Shown: positions 27,310 through 36,453, counted from the first letter of the stretch. The stretch: 64,000 nucleotides of DNA from Acidovorax sp. YS12 (GCA_021496925.1 CP053915.1:2418001-2482000); one strand, 5' to 3'. The notes: generated from the sequence alone by a model not told the origin. Numbers and translations: made by a program.

Positions 27310-28902
27310 TCAGGCCGGCAGCGCCAGGGCGCGCCCGCGCGGCGCCGCTGCGGCCGGCACGAGCACGAAGGCCGACACCGCCCGGCTCAACCGTTCGGAC
27401 TGCTCGCGCAGGCTTTGCGCGGCGGCCGCGCTTTCCTCCACCAGCGCCGCGTTCTGCTGGGTCATCTGGTCGAGCTGGCTGACCGAGGCGTTGACCTGCG
27501 CGATGCCCGCCGACTGCTGGCCCGCCGCCGCCGCGATGCCCGCCACCTCGTCGGTGACGCGCTGCACGGCCGCCACGATCTCGCGCATGGTGTCGCCCGC
27601 CTCGTGCACGAGGCGCGAGCCCTCGCCCACCCGCCGCGTGCTGTCGGCGATGAGGTCCTTGATCTCGCGCGCCGCCGCCGCGCTGCGCTGCGCCAGGCTG
27701 CGCACCTCGCCCGCCACCACGGCGAAGCCCCGCCCCTGCTCCCCGGCGCGGGCGGCCTCCACGGCGGCGTTCAGGGCCAGGATGTTGGTCTGGAAGGCGA
27801 TGCTGTCGATCACCCCCGTGATGTCGGCGATGCGCCGCGCGCTGCCGTCGATGGACTCCATGGTGTGCACCACCTGTTCCACCAGCGCGCCGCCCCGGCC
27901 CGCCACGGTGGCGGCCGAGCCGGCCAGCGCGCTGGCGGTGCGCGCCGCCTGGGCCGTGTGCTCTACGGTGCCGGTCAGTTCCTCCATCGACGCGGCCGTG
28001 GTCTGCAGGTGGCTGGCGGTCTGCTCGGTGCGCAGCGACAGGTCCTGGTTGCCGGTGGCGATCTCGGCGCTGGCCGTCGCCATGCTCTCGGCCGCCTCGC
28101 GGATGGTCAGGATGACGCTGGTGAGCGATTGCTGCATGCTGCCCAGGGCTTGCAGCAGGGCGCTCGATTCGTCGCGCGTGTCCTGCGGCGCATCGAGCAT
28201 GACGGGGCTCAGGTCCCCGGCCGCCACCTGGCGCGCCACGCCCAGCGAGCGGCCCAGCGGACGCACGATGCCGCGCGCGATGGCCAGCGAGGCCCCCACG
28301 CCCAGGGCCAGGGTGAGCAGCCCCAGCGCCAGGATGCCCAGGCTGGTGCGGTGGTTGGCCTCGCGGATCGGCGAGGCCGCCTGGTCGAGCGCGTGGCGCT
28401 GCAGCTGGAGCAGGTCGTTGACGCGCTCCACGTACACCTTGGCGGCGGGCACGAAGGTGGCTTCGAGCAGGCGCGCCGAATCCTCCGCATGGCCTTCGCG
28501 CTTGAGGCGGATGACTTCGTCGCGCGCGGCGACATAGCGCGTGCGCAGCGCGGCGATGTCGCGGAACAGGCGCTTTTCCTCGTCAGTGGCCATCAGGGTC
28601 TCGACCTGCTTGTGGATGGCCGTGGTGCTCTCGGCAGACTCCTTCTGCTCGGCTGCGAAATACGTGGCGAGGCTGGGGTCACTGCTCTTGGCAATGGCGG
28701 TGGTGCGGCGCACTGCCGTGTGGATGAAGCGGTACCAGTCGGAGATCAAGCGCTCCTTGGCCAGCGGCTTTTCGATGATGGCCTGCGCGCCTTGGCTAGA
28801 TGCCTGCAGTTGCCAGATGCTCAGGGCGCTGTTGAGCAAGGCGAAAAACAGCAACAGGCCGAAACCCAGTGCCAGCCGGGTGCCTATGGAGAGTTTGTGC
28901 AT
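27310..28902 (-). CDS. Methyl-accepting chemotaxis protein with 4HB sensor
   Basis: A transmembrane chemoreceptor of 530 aa. TM1 is about 10-30 (LALGFGLLLFFALLNSALSI), followed by a four-helix-bundle periplasmic sensor (about 31-185), TM2 about 190-212, a HAMP domain (about 213-265, with RGIVRPLGRS) and a signalling domain with the hairpin-tip sequence FQTNILALNAAVEAARAGEQ. It should relay ligand binding to CheA/CheW at the inner membrane. Ligand unknown. The region before the ATG is pyrimidine-rich (TCTTCTCCTT) with no Shine-Dalgarno sequence. No che genes are nearby, so it is an orphan receptor. The C-terminus lacks the NWETF-type CheR-docking pentapeptide. Confidence 0.95.
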   Translation of the reverse strand: MHKLSIGTRLALGFGLLLFFALLNSALSIWQLQASSQGAQAIIEKPLAKERLISDWYRFIHTAVRRTTAIAKSSDPSLATYFAAEQKESAESTTAIHKQVETLMATDEEKRLFRDIAALRTRYVAARDEVIRLKREGHAEDSARLLEATFVPAAKVYVERVNDLLQLQRHALDQAASPIREANHRTSLGILALGLLTLALGVGASLAIARGIVRPLGRSLGVARQVAAGDLSPVMLDAPQDTRDESSALLQALGSMQQSLTSVILTIREAAESMATASAEIATGNQDLSLRTEQTASHLQTTAASMEELTGTVEHTAQAARTASALAGSAATVAGRGGALVEQVVHTMESIDGSARRIADITGVIDSIAFQTNILALNAAVEAARAGEQGRGFAVVAGEVRSLAQRSAAAAREIKDLIADSTRRVGEGSRLVHEAGDTMREIVAAVQRVTDEVAGIAAAAGQQSAGIAQVNASVSQLDQMTQQNAALVEESAAAAQSLREQSERLSRAVSAFVLVPAAAAPRGRALALPA

Positions 28903-29040
28903 AAGGAGAAGAGTGGGTCGGAAGTCCCATTCTAGGAAGGGGGGGTCACCACCGCTCCGCTTCCCTGGCGCAGCTTGACGTGCATCAACGAAAAACCGCG
29001 CCAGCCCAGCGCACCCCGCAGGGTGCGGCCGCCGCCGGGC

Positions 29041-29538
29041 TCAGGGCCGACCGTAGGTCGCGGTGAAAGACGCCTTGGCCAGCGTGTGCGCGTTCACCAT
29101 GAAACCCGCCAGCGCTGCGGTGGCGTCGTCGGGAATGTCGAGCCGAGGCACCGACAGCGCGTGCACGGTGAAAACGTAGCGGTGCGGCTTGTCGCCCGGC
29201 GGCGGGCACACGCCACCCCAGGCGTGGACGCCGTAGTCGTTGCGGATCTGGCGTGCGCCAGCCGGCAGCCCCTGGCCGCCCTGCGCACCCGCGTGGGCCG
29301 CCAGTTGCGTGGTGCCTGCGGGCAGGTCCACCACGAACCAGTGCCACCAGCCCGAGCCGGTGGGCGCGTCCGGGTCGTACACGGTGACGGCGAAGCTCTT
29401 GGCCTCCAGCGGCGCCCCGCTCCACTGCAGCACGGGCGAGCGGTTCTGGCCGGAACAGCCGAAGCCGTCGAACTCGAAGTGCTGCGGCACGGTGCCACCG
29501 CTCGGAATGTCGGGGCTGGAAAGGGTGAATGCGGTCAT
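29041..29538 (-). CDS. YbhB/YbcL-family PEBP-like protein
   Basis: A phosphatidylethanolamine-binding/Raf-kinase-inhibitor-like protein of 165 aa. The diagnostic ligand-pocket motif is VYDPDAPTGSGWWHWFVVDL, preceded by SPVLQWSGAP and followed by YGVHAWGGVCPPPGDKPHRY. No signal peptide is seen, so it is cytoplasmic like E. coli YbhB. The molecular function is unknown in bacteria. It is a single gene between the chemoreceptor and the peptide transporter operon, and a repeat copy separates it from the latter. Confidence 0.9.
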   Translation of the reverse strand: MTAFTLSSPDIPSGGTVPQHFEFDGFGCSGQNRSPVLQWSGAPLEAKSFAVTVYDPDAPTGSGWWHWFVVDLPAGTTQLAAHAGAQGGQGLPAGARQIRNDYGVHAWGGVCPPPGDKPHRYVFTVHALSVPRLDIPDDATAALAGFMVNAHTLAKASFTATYGRP

Positions 29539-29565
29539 GCCTGCTCCTGTCGGTGAAAAAAGAGG

Positions 29566-29622
29566 TCAAAAATGGCTTCAAGGCTTGCCAGAAAAGCGCC
29601 AGCAGCTCCCATTTACATAGCA
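29566..29622 (-). repeat. Dispersed repeat copy E
   Basis: Minus-orientation copy: on the minus strand GGGAGCTGCTGGCGCTTTTC then TGGCAAGCCTTGAAGCC. Lies 3 bp after the dppF stop; short AAATGG/CCATTT ends can pair. Confidence 0.7.
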
Positions 29623-29624
29623 CA

Positions 29625-30644
29625 TCACAGCCGCCCCTCCTGCACCGCGTGGCACGCCACGCGCGTGCCCGCGCCGGCCTCGTGCAGCGCGGGGCGCTCG
29701 GCGCGGCAGCGCGCGTTGGCGTGCGGGCAGCGCGGGTTGAAGGCGCAGCCGGGCGGCGGGTCGAGCGGGTTGGGCACCTCGCCCTGCACGGGCGTGCGGG
29801 CGCGGCCGGTGTCATGCATCTTGGGGATGGCGTCGAGCAGCATGCGCGTGTACGGGTGGCGCGGGCGGCTGAACAGCGTGTGCTTGTCCGCCAGCTCCAC
29901 CAGCCGGCCCAGGTACATCACGCCCACCTGGTCGCTCACGTGGCGCACCACTGCGAGGTTGTGGCTGATGAACAGGTAGGTCAGGCCGCGCTCGCGCTGC
30001 AGCCGCTTCATGATGTTGAGCACCTGCGCCTGCACGCTCACGTCGAGCGCGCTCGTGGGTTCGTCGCACACCAGGAACTCGGGTTCGGTGGCGAGCGCGC
30101 GCGCGATGGAGATGCGCTGGCGCTGCCCGCCCGAGAACTGGTGCGGGTACTTGGCCATGTCCTGCGCGGACAGGCCCACGCACGTGAGCAGTTCGCCCAC
30201 GCGGGTTTTCAGCCCGGCCTTGCCGGTGATGAGGCCGTGCTCGCGCAGCGGCTCGCCGACGATGTCCTCGACCCGCCAGCGCGGGTTCAGGCTCGCATAC
30301 GGATCCTGGAAGATCATCTGGATGCGCCGGCGCAGCGCGCGCGCATCGCGGCCCTGGAAGGCAGCATGCGCGTCCTGCCCGTCGAAGGTGAAGCCACCGC
30401 GCGTGGGCGCGTACAGGCCCACCAGCAAGCGCGCCACGGTGCTCTTGCCGCAGCCCGATTCGCCCACCAGCGCCAGGGTCTGGCCGCGTGCGATCTCAAA
30501 GCCCACGCCGTCCACGGCGTGCAGCAGTGCGCGCGGCTTGCGCTCGATCACGCGGTTGAGCCAGGGGGCCGAGACGTCGAAGGTCTTGGCCAGGTCGTGC
30601 GCACGCACCAGGGGTGGCACCAGGGGTTGCATGGCGGTACTCAT
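29625..30644 (-). CDS. dppF: Peptide ABC transporter ATP-binding protein, DppF/OppF type
   Basis: A 339-aa ATPase of a dipeptide/oligopeptide importer. Walker A is GESGCGKST, the signature FSGGQRQRISIARAL, and Walker B FLVCDEPTSALDV; the C-terminal oligopeptide-transporter extension holds the FeS-type motif PPPGCAFNPRCPHANARCRA. ATG 30644 overlaps the dppD stop by 4 bp (ATGA). It is the last gene of the operon dppB-amidohydrolase-dppC-dppD-dppF. No periplasmic binding protein is encoded with it in this window. Confidence 0.95.
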   Translation of the reverse strand: MSTAMQPLVPPLVRAHDLAKTFDVSAPWLNRVIERKPRALLHAVDGVGFEIARGQTLALVGESGCGKSTVARLLVGLYAPTRGGFTFDGQDAHAAFQGRDARALRRRIQMIFQDPYASLNPRWRVEDIVGEPLREHGLITGKAGLKTRVGELLTCVGLSAQDMAKYPHQFSGGQRQRISIARALATEPEFLVCDEPTSALDVSVQAQVLNIMKRLQRERGLTYLFISHNLAVVRHVSDQVGVMYLGRLVELADKHTLFSRPRHPYTRMLLDAIPKMHDTGRARTPVQGEVPNPLDPPPGCAFNPRCPHANARCRAERPALHEAGAGTRVACHAVQEGRL

Positions 30645-31621
30645 GCGGTCACCCCGCTCGCCGGGTCGTGCAGCCAGCACGCGGCCTGGGTCGGGCCCGC
30701 AGCGATCAACTCCGGGCGCTCGGTGCGGCAGCGCGCCTGGAAGCCGCGCGGGCAGCGCGGATTGAAGGCGCAGCCCGGGGGAATGGCGTCCAGGCGCGGC
30801 ATGGCGCCGTCGATCTGGTAGAGCGCGTCGCGCTCCGATTCCATGTCGGGAATGGCCGCCATCAGCCCCGCGGTATAGGGGTGCGCGGGGTGGTTGATGA
30901 CGTCGTGCACCGGGCCGATTTCGGCGATGCGGCCGGCGTACATCACCGCCACGCGGTCGCAGGTCTCGGCGATCACGCCCATGTCGTGCGTGATGAGCAT
31001 CACGGCCGCGCCGCGCGTCTTGCAGATGCTCTTGAGCAGCTGGATGATCTGCGCCTGGATGGACACGTCGAGCGCCGTGGTGGGCTCGTCGGCCACGATG
31101 AGCTGCGGCTCGGCGGCAAGCGCCAGCGCGATGACCACGCGCTGGCGCATGCCGCCGCTGAACTGGTGCGGGTAGTGGCCGATGCGCTGCTCCGCCGCCG
31201 GGATGCCCGTGTCCTTGAGCAGTTGCACGGCGCGCTGGCGCGCCTCGGCGGCGCTCACCGGCAGGTGCGTCTGGATGGTCTCGACAAGCTGCTGGCCCAC
31301 GGTGTAGAGCGGGTTCAGCGAGGTCAGCGGGTCCTGAAAAATGGCGCCGATGCGCCGTCCGCGAATGCGCCGCAGCTGCGCGTGCGGCAGGTGGTCAATG
31401 CGCTCGCCTTCCAGCAGGATCTGCCCCGCGGCAATGCGCCCCGGCGGCTCCAGCAGGCCGATGATGGACGCACCGGTGAGCGACTTGCCCGCGCCCGATT
31501 CGCCCACCACGCCGAGGATCTCGCCCGGCGCGATGGCAAAGGAAACACCGTCGAGCGCGCGCAGCACGCCACGCCGGGTGGGGAATTCGACAACGAGGTT
31601 CTGGACTTCGAGTAATGCCAT
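30641..31621 (-). CDS. dppD: Peptide ABC transporter ATP-binding protein, DppD/OppD type
   Basis: The partner ATPase, 326 aa. It has Walker A GESGAGKSLTGASI, the signature FSGGMRQRVVIALALA, and Walker B LIVADEPTTALDVSIQAQI, with the C-terminal PPGCAFNPRCPRGFQARCRT cysteine motif of peptide importers. ATG 31621 starts one base after the dppC stop and the gene overlaps dppF by 4 bp, so stoichiometric expression is likely. It powers import of peptides or modified amino acids through DppB/DppC. Confidence 0.95.
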   Translation of the reverse strand: MALLEVQNLVVEFPTRRGVLRALDGVSFAIAPGEILGVVGESGAGKSLTGASIIGLLEPPGRIAAGQILLEGERIDHLPHAQLRRIRGRRIGAIFQDPLTSLNPLYTVGQQLVETIQTHLPVSAAEARQRAVQLLKDTGIPAAEQRIGHYPHQFSGGMRQRVVIALALAAEPQLIVADEPTTALDVSIQAQIIQLLKSICKTRGAAVMLITHDMGVIAETCDRVAVMYAGRIAEIGPVHDVINHPAHPYTAGLMAAIPDMESERDALYQIDGAMPRLDAIPPGCAFNPRCPRGFQARCRTERPELIAAGPTQAACWLHDPASGVTA

Positions 31622-31622
31622 G

Positions 31623-32543
31623 TCAGCGCAGCCGTGGATTGAGCGCATCGCGCAGCCAGTCGCCCAGCAGGTTCACTGACAGCGCGATCAGCACCAGCAT
31701 GATGCCGGGGAAGACGGTGATCCACCACTCGCCCGAGAACAGGTAATCGTTGCCCACGCGGATCAGCGTGCCCAGCGAGGGCGAGGTGGGCGGCGCGCCC
31801 ACGCCAAGGAAGGACAGCGTGGCCTCGGTGATGATGGCCGTGGCCACCTGGATGGTGGCCAGCACCGTGACGGGGCCGGTGACGTTGGGCAGGATGTGGC
31901 GGAACATGATGCGCGCAGGTGGCACACCGGTCACGCGCGCGGCCTGCACGTACTCCTTGCCGCGCTCGACCATGGTGCTCGCGCGCACGGTGCGCGCGTA
32001 CTGCACCCAGCCATTGCTGCCGGCGAACGCGATGGCCAGGATGAGCACGCCGAAGGCAATGCCCTCCGGCGCGCCGGGGTACAGCGCCCGCGCCACGCCC
32101 GCGATGAGCAGCGCCACCAGGATCGCCGGGAAGGACGAGACCACGTCGCACACGCGCATCAGCAACGCGTCCACCCAGCCGCCCGTGGCGCCCGCGAGCA
32201 GGCCCAGCGCCACGCCCATCGCCAGCGACAGCGCCACGCCGGCCAGGCCCACGATGAGCGAGATGCGCGTGCCGTAGATCAGCGCCGAGAGAATGTCGCG
32301 CCCCTGGTCGTCGGTGCCGAGCAGGTACTTGGCCGAGCCCTCGGGGCTCCACGCGGGCGGCAGGCGCGCGTCCGACAGCTCCAGCGTGGCAAGGTCGAAC
32401 GGATTGTGCGGCGCCACCCAGCCCGCGAACACCGCGCAGAACACGCACACGGCCGCGACGCAGGCCGCCCCCATGGCCAGGGGCGAAGCGCGCAGGCTGT
32501 GGCCCATGTCACTGTCGAGCCAGCGGTGCAGGGGGTTTTTCAT
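31623..32543 (-). CDS. dppC: Peptide ABC transporter permease, DppC type
   Basis: An inner-membrane permease of 306 aa with about six membrane segments and the DppC-type loop LLGTDDQGRDILSALIYGTR. The cytoplasmic EAA-like coupling region is YVQAARVTGVPPARIMFRHI. ATG 32543 gives a normal N-terminus; a TTG at 32576 has a better-looking AGGAG, but that sequence belongs to a repeat copy. The 93-bp gap to the upstream amidohydrolase gene, filled by this repeat with a hairpin, is the only sizeable gap in the operon. Confidence 0.94.
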   Translation of the reverse strand: MKNPLHRWLDSDMGHSLRASPLAMGAACVAAVCVFCAVFAGWVAPHNPFDLATLELSDARLPPAWSPEGSAKYLLGTDDQGRDILSALIYGTRISLIVGLAGVALSLAMGVALGLLAGATGGWVDALLMRVCDVVSSFPAILVALLIAGVARALYPGAPEGIAFGVLILAIAFAGSNGWVQYARTVRASTMVERGKEYVQAARVTGVPPARIMFRHILPNVTGPVTVLATIQVATAIITEATLSFLGVGAPPTSPSLGTLIRVGNDYLFSGEWWITVFPGIMLVLIALSVNLLGDWLRDALNPRLR

Positions 32544-32571
32544 CCAGGGTTTCCACAGGCATTCAACGCAG

Positions 32572-32635
32572 GCCAAAAACTCCTGAAACAGTAGCTGCCA
32601 GCGCTTGCCAGTTCTGCGTTTCAGGCACTTTTTCC
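32572..32635 (+). repeat. Dispersed repeat copy F with terminal inverted arms
   Basis: Core GTAGCTGCCAGCGCTTGCCA flanked by CCTGAAAC and GTTTCAGG, with AAAAA and TTTTT outside. The arms can form a hairpin with a T-tract on either strand. It lies inside the peptide-transporter operon. Confidence 0.85.
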
Positions 32636-32636
32636 A

Positions 32637-33854
32637 TCAAACCTCCACCATCGGCATGGCCTGCTCGACCAGGCCCGCATGCAGCGCCGCCCCCAGGGGC
32701 AGCACTTCGTCGTTGAAGTCGTAGCGGCTGTTGTGCAGCGCCGCGCCGCCCACGCCGTTGCCCTGGCCCAGGCGCAGGTAGGCGCCGGGCTTGCTTTGCA
32801 GCATGAAGGAGAAATCCTCGGCGCCCATGCTCGGCTCCAGGTCGCGCACTACGTTCTCGGCGCCCACGATGGACTCGGCCACGTCGCCAGCGAAGCGCGC
32901 GTCGCTTTCGGTGTTGATGGTGGCCGGGTACATGCGCTCGTAGCGCACGGCGGCGGTGACGCCCAGGCCCAGGGCCACGGCGCTGCACAGTTCCTTGAGG
33001 CGGGCCTCGACCATGTCCTGCACCACAGGGTCGAAGCTGCGCACCGTGCCCACCAGCGTAGCGCTGCCGGGCTGCACGCTGAAGGCACCCAGGTCGCCCG
33101 CTTGCACCGCGCACAGGCTGATGACGGCGCTGTCGAGCGGGCGCACGTTGCGCGCCACGATGCTCTGCACCGCGGTGACGATGTGCGCCGCCGCCAGGAT
33201 CACGTCCGTCGTCTGGTACGGATGCGCGCCATGGCCGCCGCGGCCGGTGACCTCGATGGTGATGCGGTCGGCAGCTGCCATCATGGCGCCGCCGTTCAGC
33301 CCCACGGTGCCGGACTTCATGGCAGGCCAGTTGTGCATGGCGTAGACCGACTGCACGGGGAAACGCTCGAACAGCCCGTCCTCGATCATTGCGCGCGCGC
33401 CCGCGCAGCCCTCCTCGCCCGGCTGAAAGATCAGCACGGCCGTGCCGTCGAAATGGCGTGTGGCCGCCAGGTAGCGCGCCGCCCCCACCAGCATGGCCGT
33501 ATGGCCGTCGTGCCCGCAGCCGTGCATCAGGCCGCTTTTGCACGACTTCCAGGCGAAGTCGTTGTGTTCGGTCATGGGCAATGCATCCATGTCGGCACGC
33601 AGGCCGAGCATGGAGCCACTGGACTGCCCGCGCCCGCGCACCACTGCCACCACGCCGGTGCGGCCAATGCCTTCGTGGATCTCATCGACGCCACAGACCT
33701 GCAGCGCCTCCTTGACGCGGGCGGCCGTATAGTGCTCCTCGAAACCCAGCTCTGGGTGCGCGTGCAGGTCGCGGCGCAGCGCCGTCAGTTCAGGATGAAA
33801 CTGGGCGATCTGGGCGAACGCCCGCCCGCCCGCCTTGAAGCGCGGAGCCTGCAT
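32637..33854 (-). CDS. M20-family amidohydrolase (hippurate hydrolase/aminoacylase-like)
   Basis: A metal-dependent amidohydrolase of 405 aa in peptidase family M20D. Metal-site motifs are LGLRADMDALPM (about 83-94) and HGCGHDGHTAML (111-122, with metal-binding Cys113 and His115), and GAEDFSFML near the C-terminus. The central dimerisation domain includes GRGGHGAHPYQTTDVI. Relatives release amino acids from N-acyl or N-benzoyl conjugates in the cytoplasm. Its position between dppB (1-bp gap) and dppC strongly suggests that the transporter imports the conjugate it cleaves. The exact substrate is unknown. Confidence 0.92.
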   Translation of the reverse strand: MQAPRFKAGGRAFAQIAQFHPELTALRRDLHAHPELGFEEHYTAARVKEALQVCGVDEIHEGIGRTGVVAVVRGRGQSSGSMLGLRADMDALPMTEHNDFAWKSCKSGLMHGCGHDGHTAMLVGAARYLAATRHFDGTAVLIFQPGEEGCAGARAMIEDGLFERFPVQSVYAMHNWPAMKSGTVGLNGGAMMAAADRITIEVTGRGGHGAHPYQTTDVILAAAHIVTAVQSIVARNVRPLDSAVISLCAVQAGDLGAFSVQPGSATLVGTVRSFDPVVQDMVEARLKELCSAVALGLGVTAAVRYERMYPATINTESDARFAGDVAESIVGAENVVRDLEPSMGAEDFSFMLQSKPGAYLRLGQGNGVGGAALHNSRYDFNDEVLPLGAALHAGLVEQAMPMVEV

Positions 33855-33855
33855 C

Positions 33856-34836
33856 TCAATGTCCTCCCGCCCGGCCGACGCGCAGGCGCGGATCGACCAG
33901 GAAATACAACAAATCCACCACCAGGTTGATCACGACGAAGATCAGCGCGATCAGGCACAGGTAGGCCGCCATCACCGGAATGTCGGCAAAGGTCACGGCC
34001 TGGATGAACAGCAGCCCCATGCCAGGCCACTGGAACACCGTCTCGGTGATGATGGCGAAGGCGATCAGGCCGCCGAGCTGCAGCCCGGTGATGGTCAGCA
34101 CCGGCACCAGCGTGTTCTTGAGCGCATGGCCGAAGTAGATCGCCCGGTCAGTGAGCCCGCGCGCCCGCGCGAACTTGATGTAGTCGGTGCGCAGCACTTC
34201 CAGCATCTCGGCGCGCACCAGGCGCATGATCAGCGTCAGCTGGAAGATGGCCAGGGTGACGGCGGGTAGCGCAAGATGGTGCCACCCCTTCGCCGTGAGA
34301 AGCCCGGTACTCCACCAGCCCAGTTGCACCACCTCGCCCCGGCCGAAGCTCGGGAACCAGCCCAGCGTGACCGAGAACACCAGGATCAGCAGGATGCCGA
34401 TCAGGAACGTGGGCAACGACACGCCGAGCAGCGACAGCGCCATGAACACCTGGCTGGTAAACGTGCCACGCTTGAGCGCCGCATACACCCCCATCGGAAT
34501 GCCCACCAGCAGCGCGAGCACGGCTGCCGCCAGCGCCAGCTCTAGCGTCGCCGGGAAGCGTTCGGCGATCAGGCGCGACACCTGCGCGCCCTGGCGCAAG
34601 CTGATGCCGAACTCGCCTTGTGCGGCGTTCCACAGGAAATGGCCGAACTGCACGACAAACGAACGGTCCAGCCCCAAGGCCGCGCGCAGCGCAGCCACCT
34701 GCTCCGGCGTCGCGTCCTGGCCGAGCAGGATCAACACGGGATCGCCCACAAACTGGAATAGCAGGAAGGCCAGAAAGGCCACGGTGACCATCACGATCAC
34801 CGCCTGGAGCAAACGGCGGAGGATGAAAGCGAGCAT
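33856..34836 (-). CDS. dppB: Peptide ABC transporter permease, DppB type
   Basis: An inner-membrane permease of 326 aa, first gene of the peptide-transporter operon. The N-terminal LAFILRRLLQAVIVMVTVAF and FVGDPVLILLGQDATPEQ are typical of DppB/OppB. About six membrane segments are visible, with the cytoplasmic coupling region YIKFARARGLTDRAIYFGHA. It is one base from the amidohydrolase gene. Upstream is the terminator of a porin, so the promoter must lie in 34837-34920; no clear promoter was identified. Confidence 0.95.
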   Translation of the reverse strand: MLAFILRRLLQAVIVMVTVAFLAFLLFQFVGDPVLILLGQDATPEQVAALRAALGLDRSFVVQFGHFLWNAAQGEFGISLRQGAQVSRLIAERFPATLELALAAAVLALLVGIPMGVYAALKRGTFTSQVFMALSLLGVSLPTFLIGILLILVFSVTLGWFPSFGRGEVVQLGWWSTGLLTAKGWHHLALPAVTLAIFQLTLIMRLVRAEMLEVLRTDYIKFARARGLTDRAIYFGHALKNTLVPVLTITGLQLGGLIAFAIITETVFQWPGMGLLFIQAVTFADIPVMAAYLCLIALIFVVINLVVDLLYFLVDPRLRVGRAGGH

Positions 34837-34919
34837 GGGAGGCGAGGCAATGCAACCGCTCCCATGCTAGCAGGCACAGCGTCCCTGGCGTAGCTCGTTC
34901 GCCCGGGGAAAACGCCCAG

Positions 34920-34951
34920 AAAAAAAGCCCCTGCGAGCAGGGGCTTTTTCC
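34920..34951 (-). terminator. Rho-independent terminator of porin gene (34980-36191)
   Basis: AAAAAGCCCCTGC and GCAGGGGCTTTTT form a near-perfect hairpin with A and T tracts on both sides. On the minus strand it follows the porin stop by 29 bp. Confidence 0.92.
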
Positions 34952-34979
34952 AGAGGCAGGCAGCCAAGCTGCCCGGGGA

Positions 34980-36191
34980 TCAGAAGCGGTGGCGCAGGCC
35001 GATGGTGAAGCCGGTGCGGCTGCGGGCCTTGCTGGCAGTGTCCAAGTACATGTTGTCGCCGCCGCTGAGGCGCGTGTTGTCGATACCGACGTAAGCATCG
35101 GTGCGCTTGCTGAAGGCATAGTCGGCCACGGCCACGACGAAATTAGCCTTGCCGTTGGATAGGCCGGTAGCCGAGCCGGACTGCTTGCCGTGGAAGTAGT
35201 GCAGGCCCACGTTGAGCTGCGGCGTGGCCTGGTAGCCCACGCCCAGCTTGACCATCTGGCGCTTGTCGGCATCACCCGGAACGAAGCCGCCGTTGGTCTG
35301 ACCGGCCCAGAACACGCCCAGAATCGCACCATCCAATTGATTGCGAATAGTCTGGATGGGATTGGCACCTGCAGCCGTGAACTTGGCCTTGTTCAAGCCG
35401 TAGCCAGCCGTCAGATACCAGGGGCCGGTGCGATACGAACCACCCAGGGTCCACGCATCGACATCGGTGCCGCCGGGCAGCGTGCTACGCAGATAGCCGC
35501 CGCCGACAGCCAGACCGTTGCCAGGGGCGTAGCGCAGATAGCCGCCGACCGTCTTCCATGCGCCGCCATTGATGGTGCTCAGCGCCTTGGCACCAATCAA
35601 GGCCGGCAATTGGGCCGCGTTACCAGGGAAACCTGCCTCGATATCTTTGGTATCGTTGTTTTCATCAAACGAATACTGCAGCGAGCCGACCAGGCTGCGG
35701 TCCTTCGTGGCGAAGGTGTACTTCAGCATATTGCTGGTACGCGCACCCATGGCCATGCCAAGCTCGGGCTTGTAGGCTTCCATGTAGGGCGAATAGGGGA
35801 ACGAGGCGTAGGTGCTGGTCACCACATCGAACAGCACGTTCCACTGGCGGCCAGCGGTCAAACGGCCATAGGGGGTTTGCAAGCCCACGTGAGCCAACTG
35901 GAAGAAAGGCGCGTTCGCGGCGGAATTTCCGGCATCGGCATCGAAACGGTTTTCCAGCACCACCAGCGCCGTATTGCCGCCGCCCAGGTCTTCCGTGACG
36001 TTGATGCCCCAGCGGCTTTGCGACATACCGCCGCCAATCATCTGGGTTTTGCTCTTCTGATCCACGCCTTCGTTATTGGTGTGGCGCACAGCGGCATCCA
36101 CGATACCCCACAATTCCACCTTGCTGGTTTGGGCCATTGCCACACCGGCACTGCACAGGGCCAGGGCTGCCACAATAATGTTCTTCTGCAT
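34980..36191 (-). CDS. General porin, Gram-negative betaproteobacterial type
   Basis: An outer-membrane trimeric porin of 403 aa. The signal peptide is MQKNIIVAALALCSAGVAMA, and the mature protein starts QTSKVELWGIVDAAV. The 16-strand barrel ends with FTIGLRHRF and a terminal Phe, as needed for BAM-dependent insertion. The constriction loop L3 region includes YGRLTAGRQW and the following segment. AGAGGAG lies 8 bases before ATG 36191; the ORF extends upstream but the signal peptide fixes the start. It ends at its own terminator. Next to the peptide importer, it could pass the transporter's substrate, but that is only proximity. Confidence 0.95.
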   Translation of the reverse strand: MQKNIIVAALALCSAGVAMAQTSKVELWGIVDAAVRHTNNEGVDQKSKTQMIGGGMSQSRWGINVTEDLGGGNTALVVLENRFDADAGNSAANAPFFQLAHVGLQTPYGRLTAGRQWNVLFDVVTSTYASFPYSPYMEAYKPELGMAMGARTSNMLKYTFATKDRSLVGSLQYSFDENNDTKDIEAGFPGNAAQLPALIGAKALSTINGGAWKTVGGYLRYAPGNGLAVGGGYLRSTLPGGTDVDAWTLGGSYRTGPWYLTAGYGLNKAKFTAAGANPIQTIRNQLDGAILGVFWAGQTNGGFVPGDADKRQMVKLGVGYQATPQLNVGLHYFHGKQSGSATGLSNGKANFVVAVADYAFSKRTDAYVGIDNTRLSGGDNMYLDTASKARSRTGFTIGLRHRF

Positions 36192-36453
36192 TAGATAAAC
36201 TCCTCTAGGATTGATAACCGGTTTCAGAATTCGCAGCCATTCTAAAAATGAACCGCTCCGAACCATGCAATACCGTTAGATTCACCGCACTAAAAATTCC
36301 TCCCAAGGAGGCCCTGCGGCCAAATCGTGTTTTTTGACAGGGGGCGGGGAACCTTGATTGTTAAAAACCGACACAATCCGGGCAAGGGCTTATCGCATTC
36401 CTGCCACAGGGGTTAACCCCGAACGCAGTCACGCACGCGACAGATTCCCAAAT
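36192..36453. other. Intergenic leader region between two porin genes
   Basis: This stretch, with the downstream terminator making 329 bp without a gene, should hold the promoter of the 34980-36191 porin. A strong AGAGGAG ribosome-binding site is visible next to that gene, and CCTCCCAAGGAGG is a small palindrome near 36300. I see no confident promoter boxes and no RNA gene. Confidence 0.5.

Noticed and set aside
27178..28935. 585-codon frame antisense to the chemoreceptor
   Set aside because: No domain, Arg/Gly/His-rich composition; the chemoreceptor has all family motifs.
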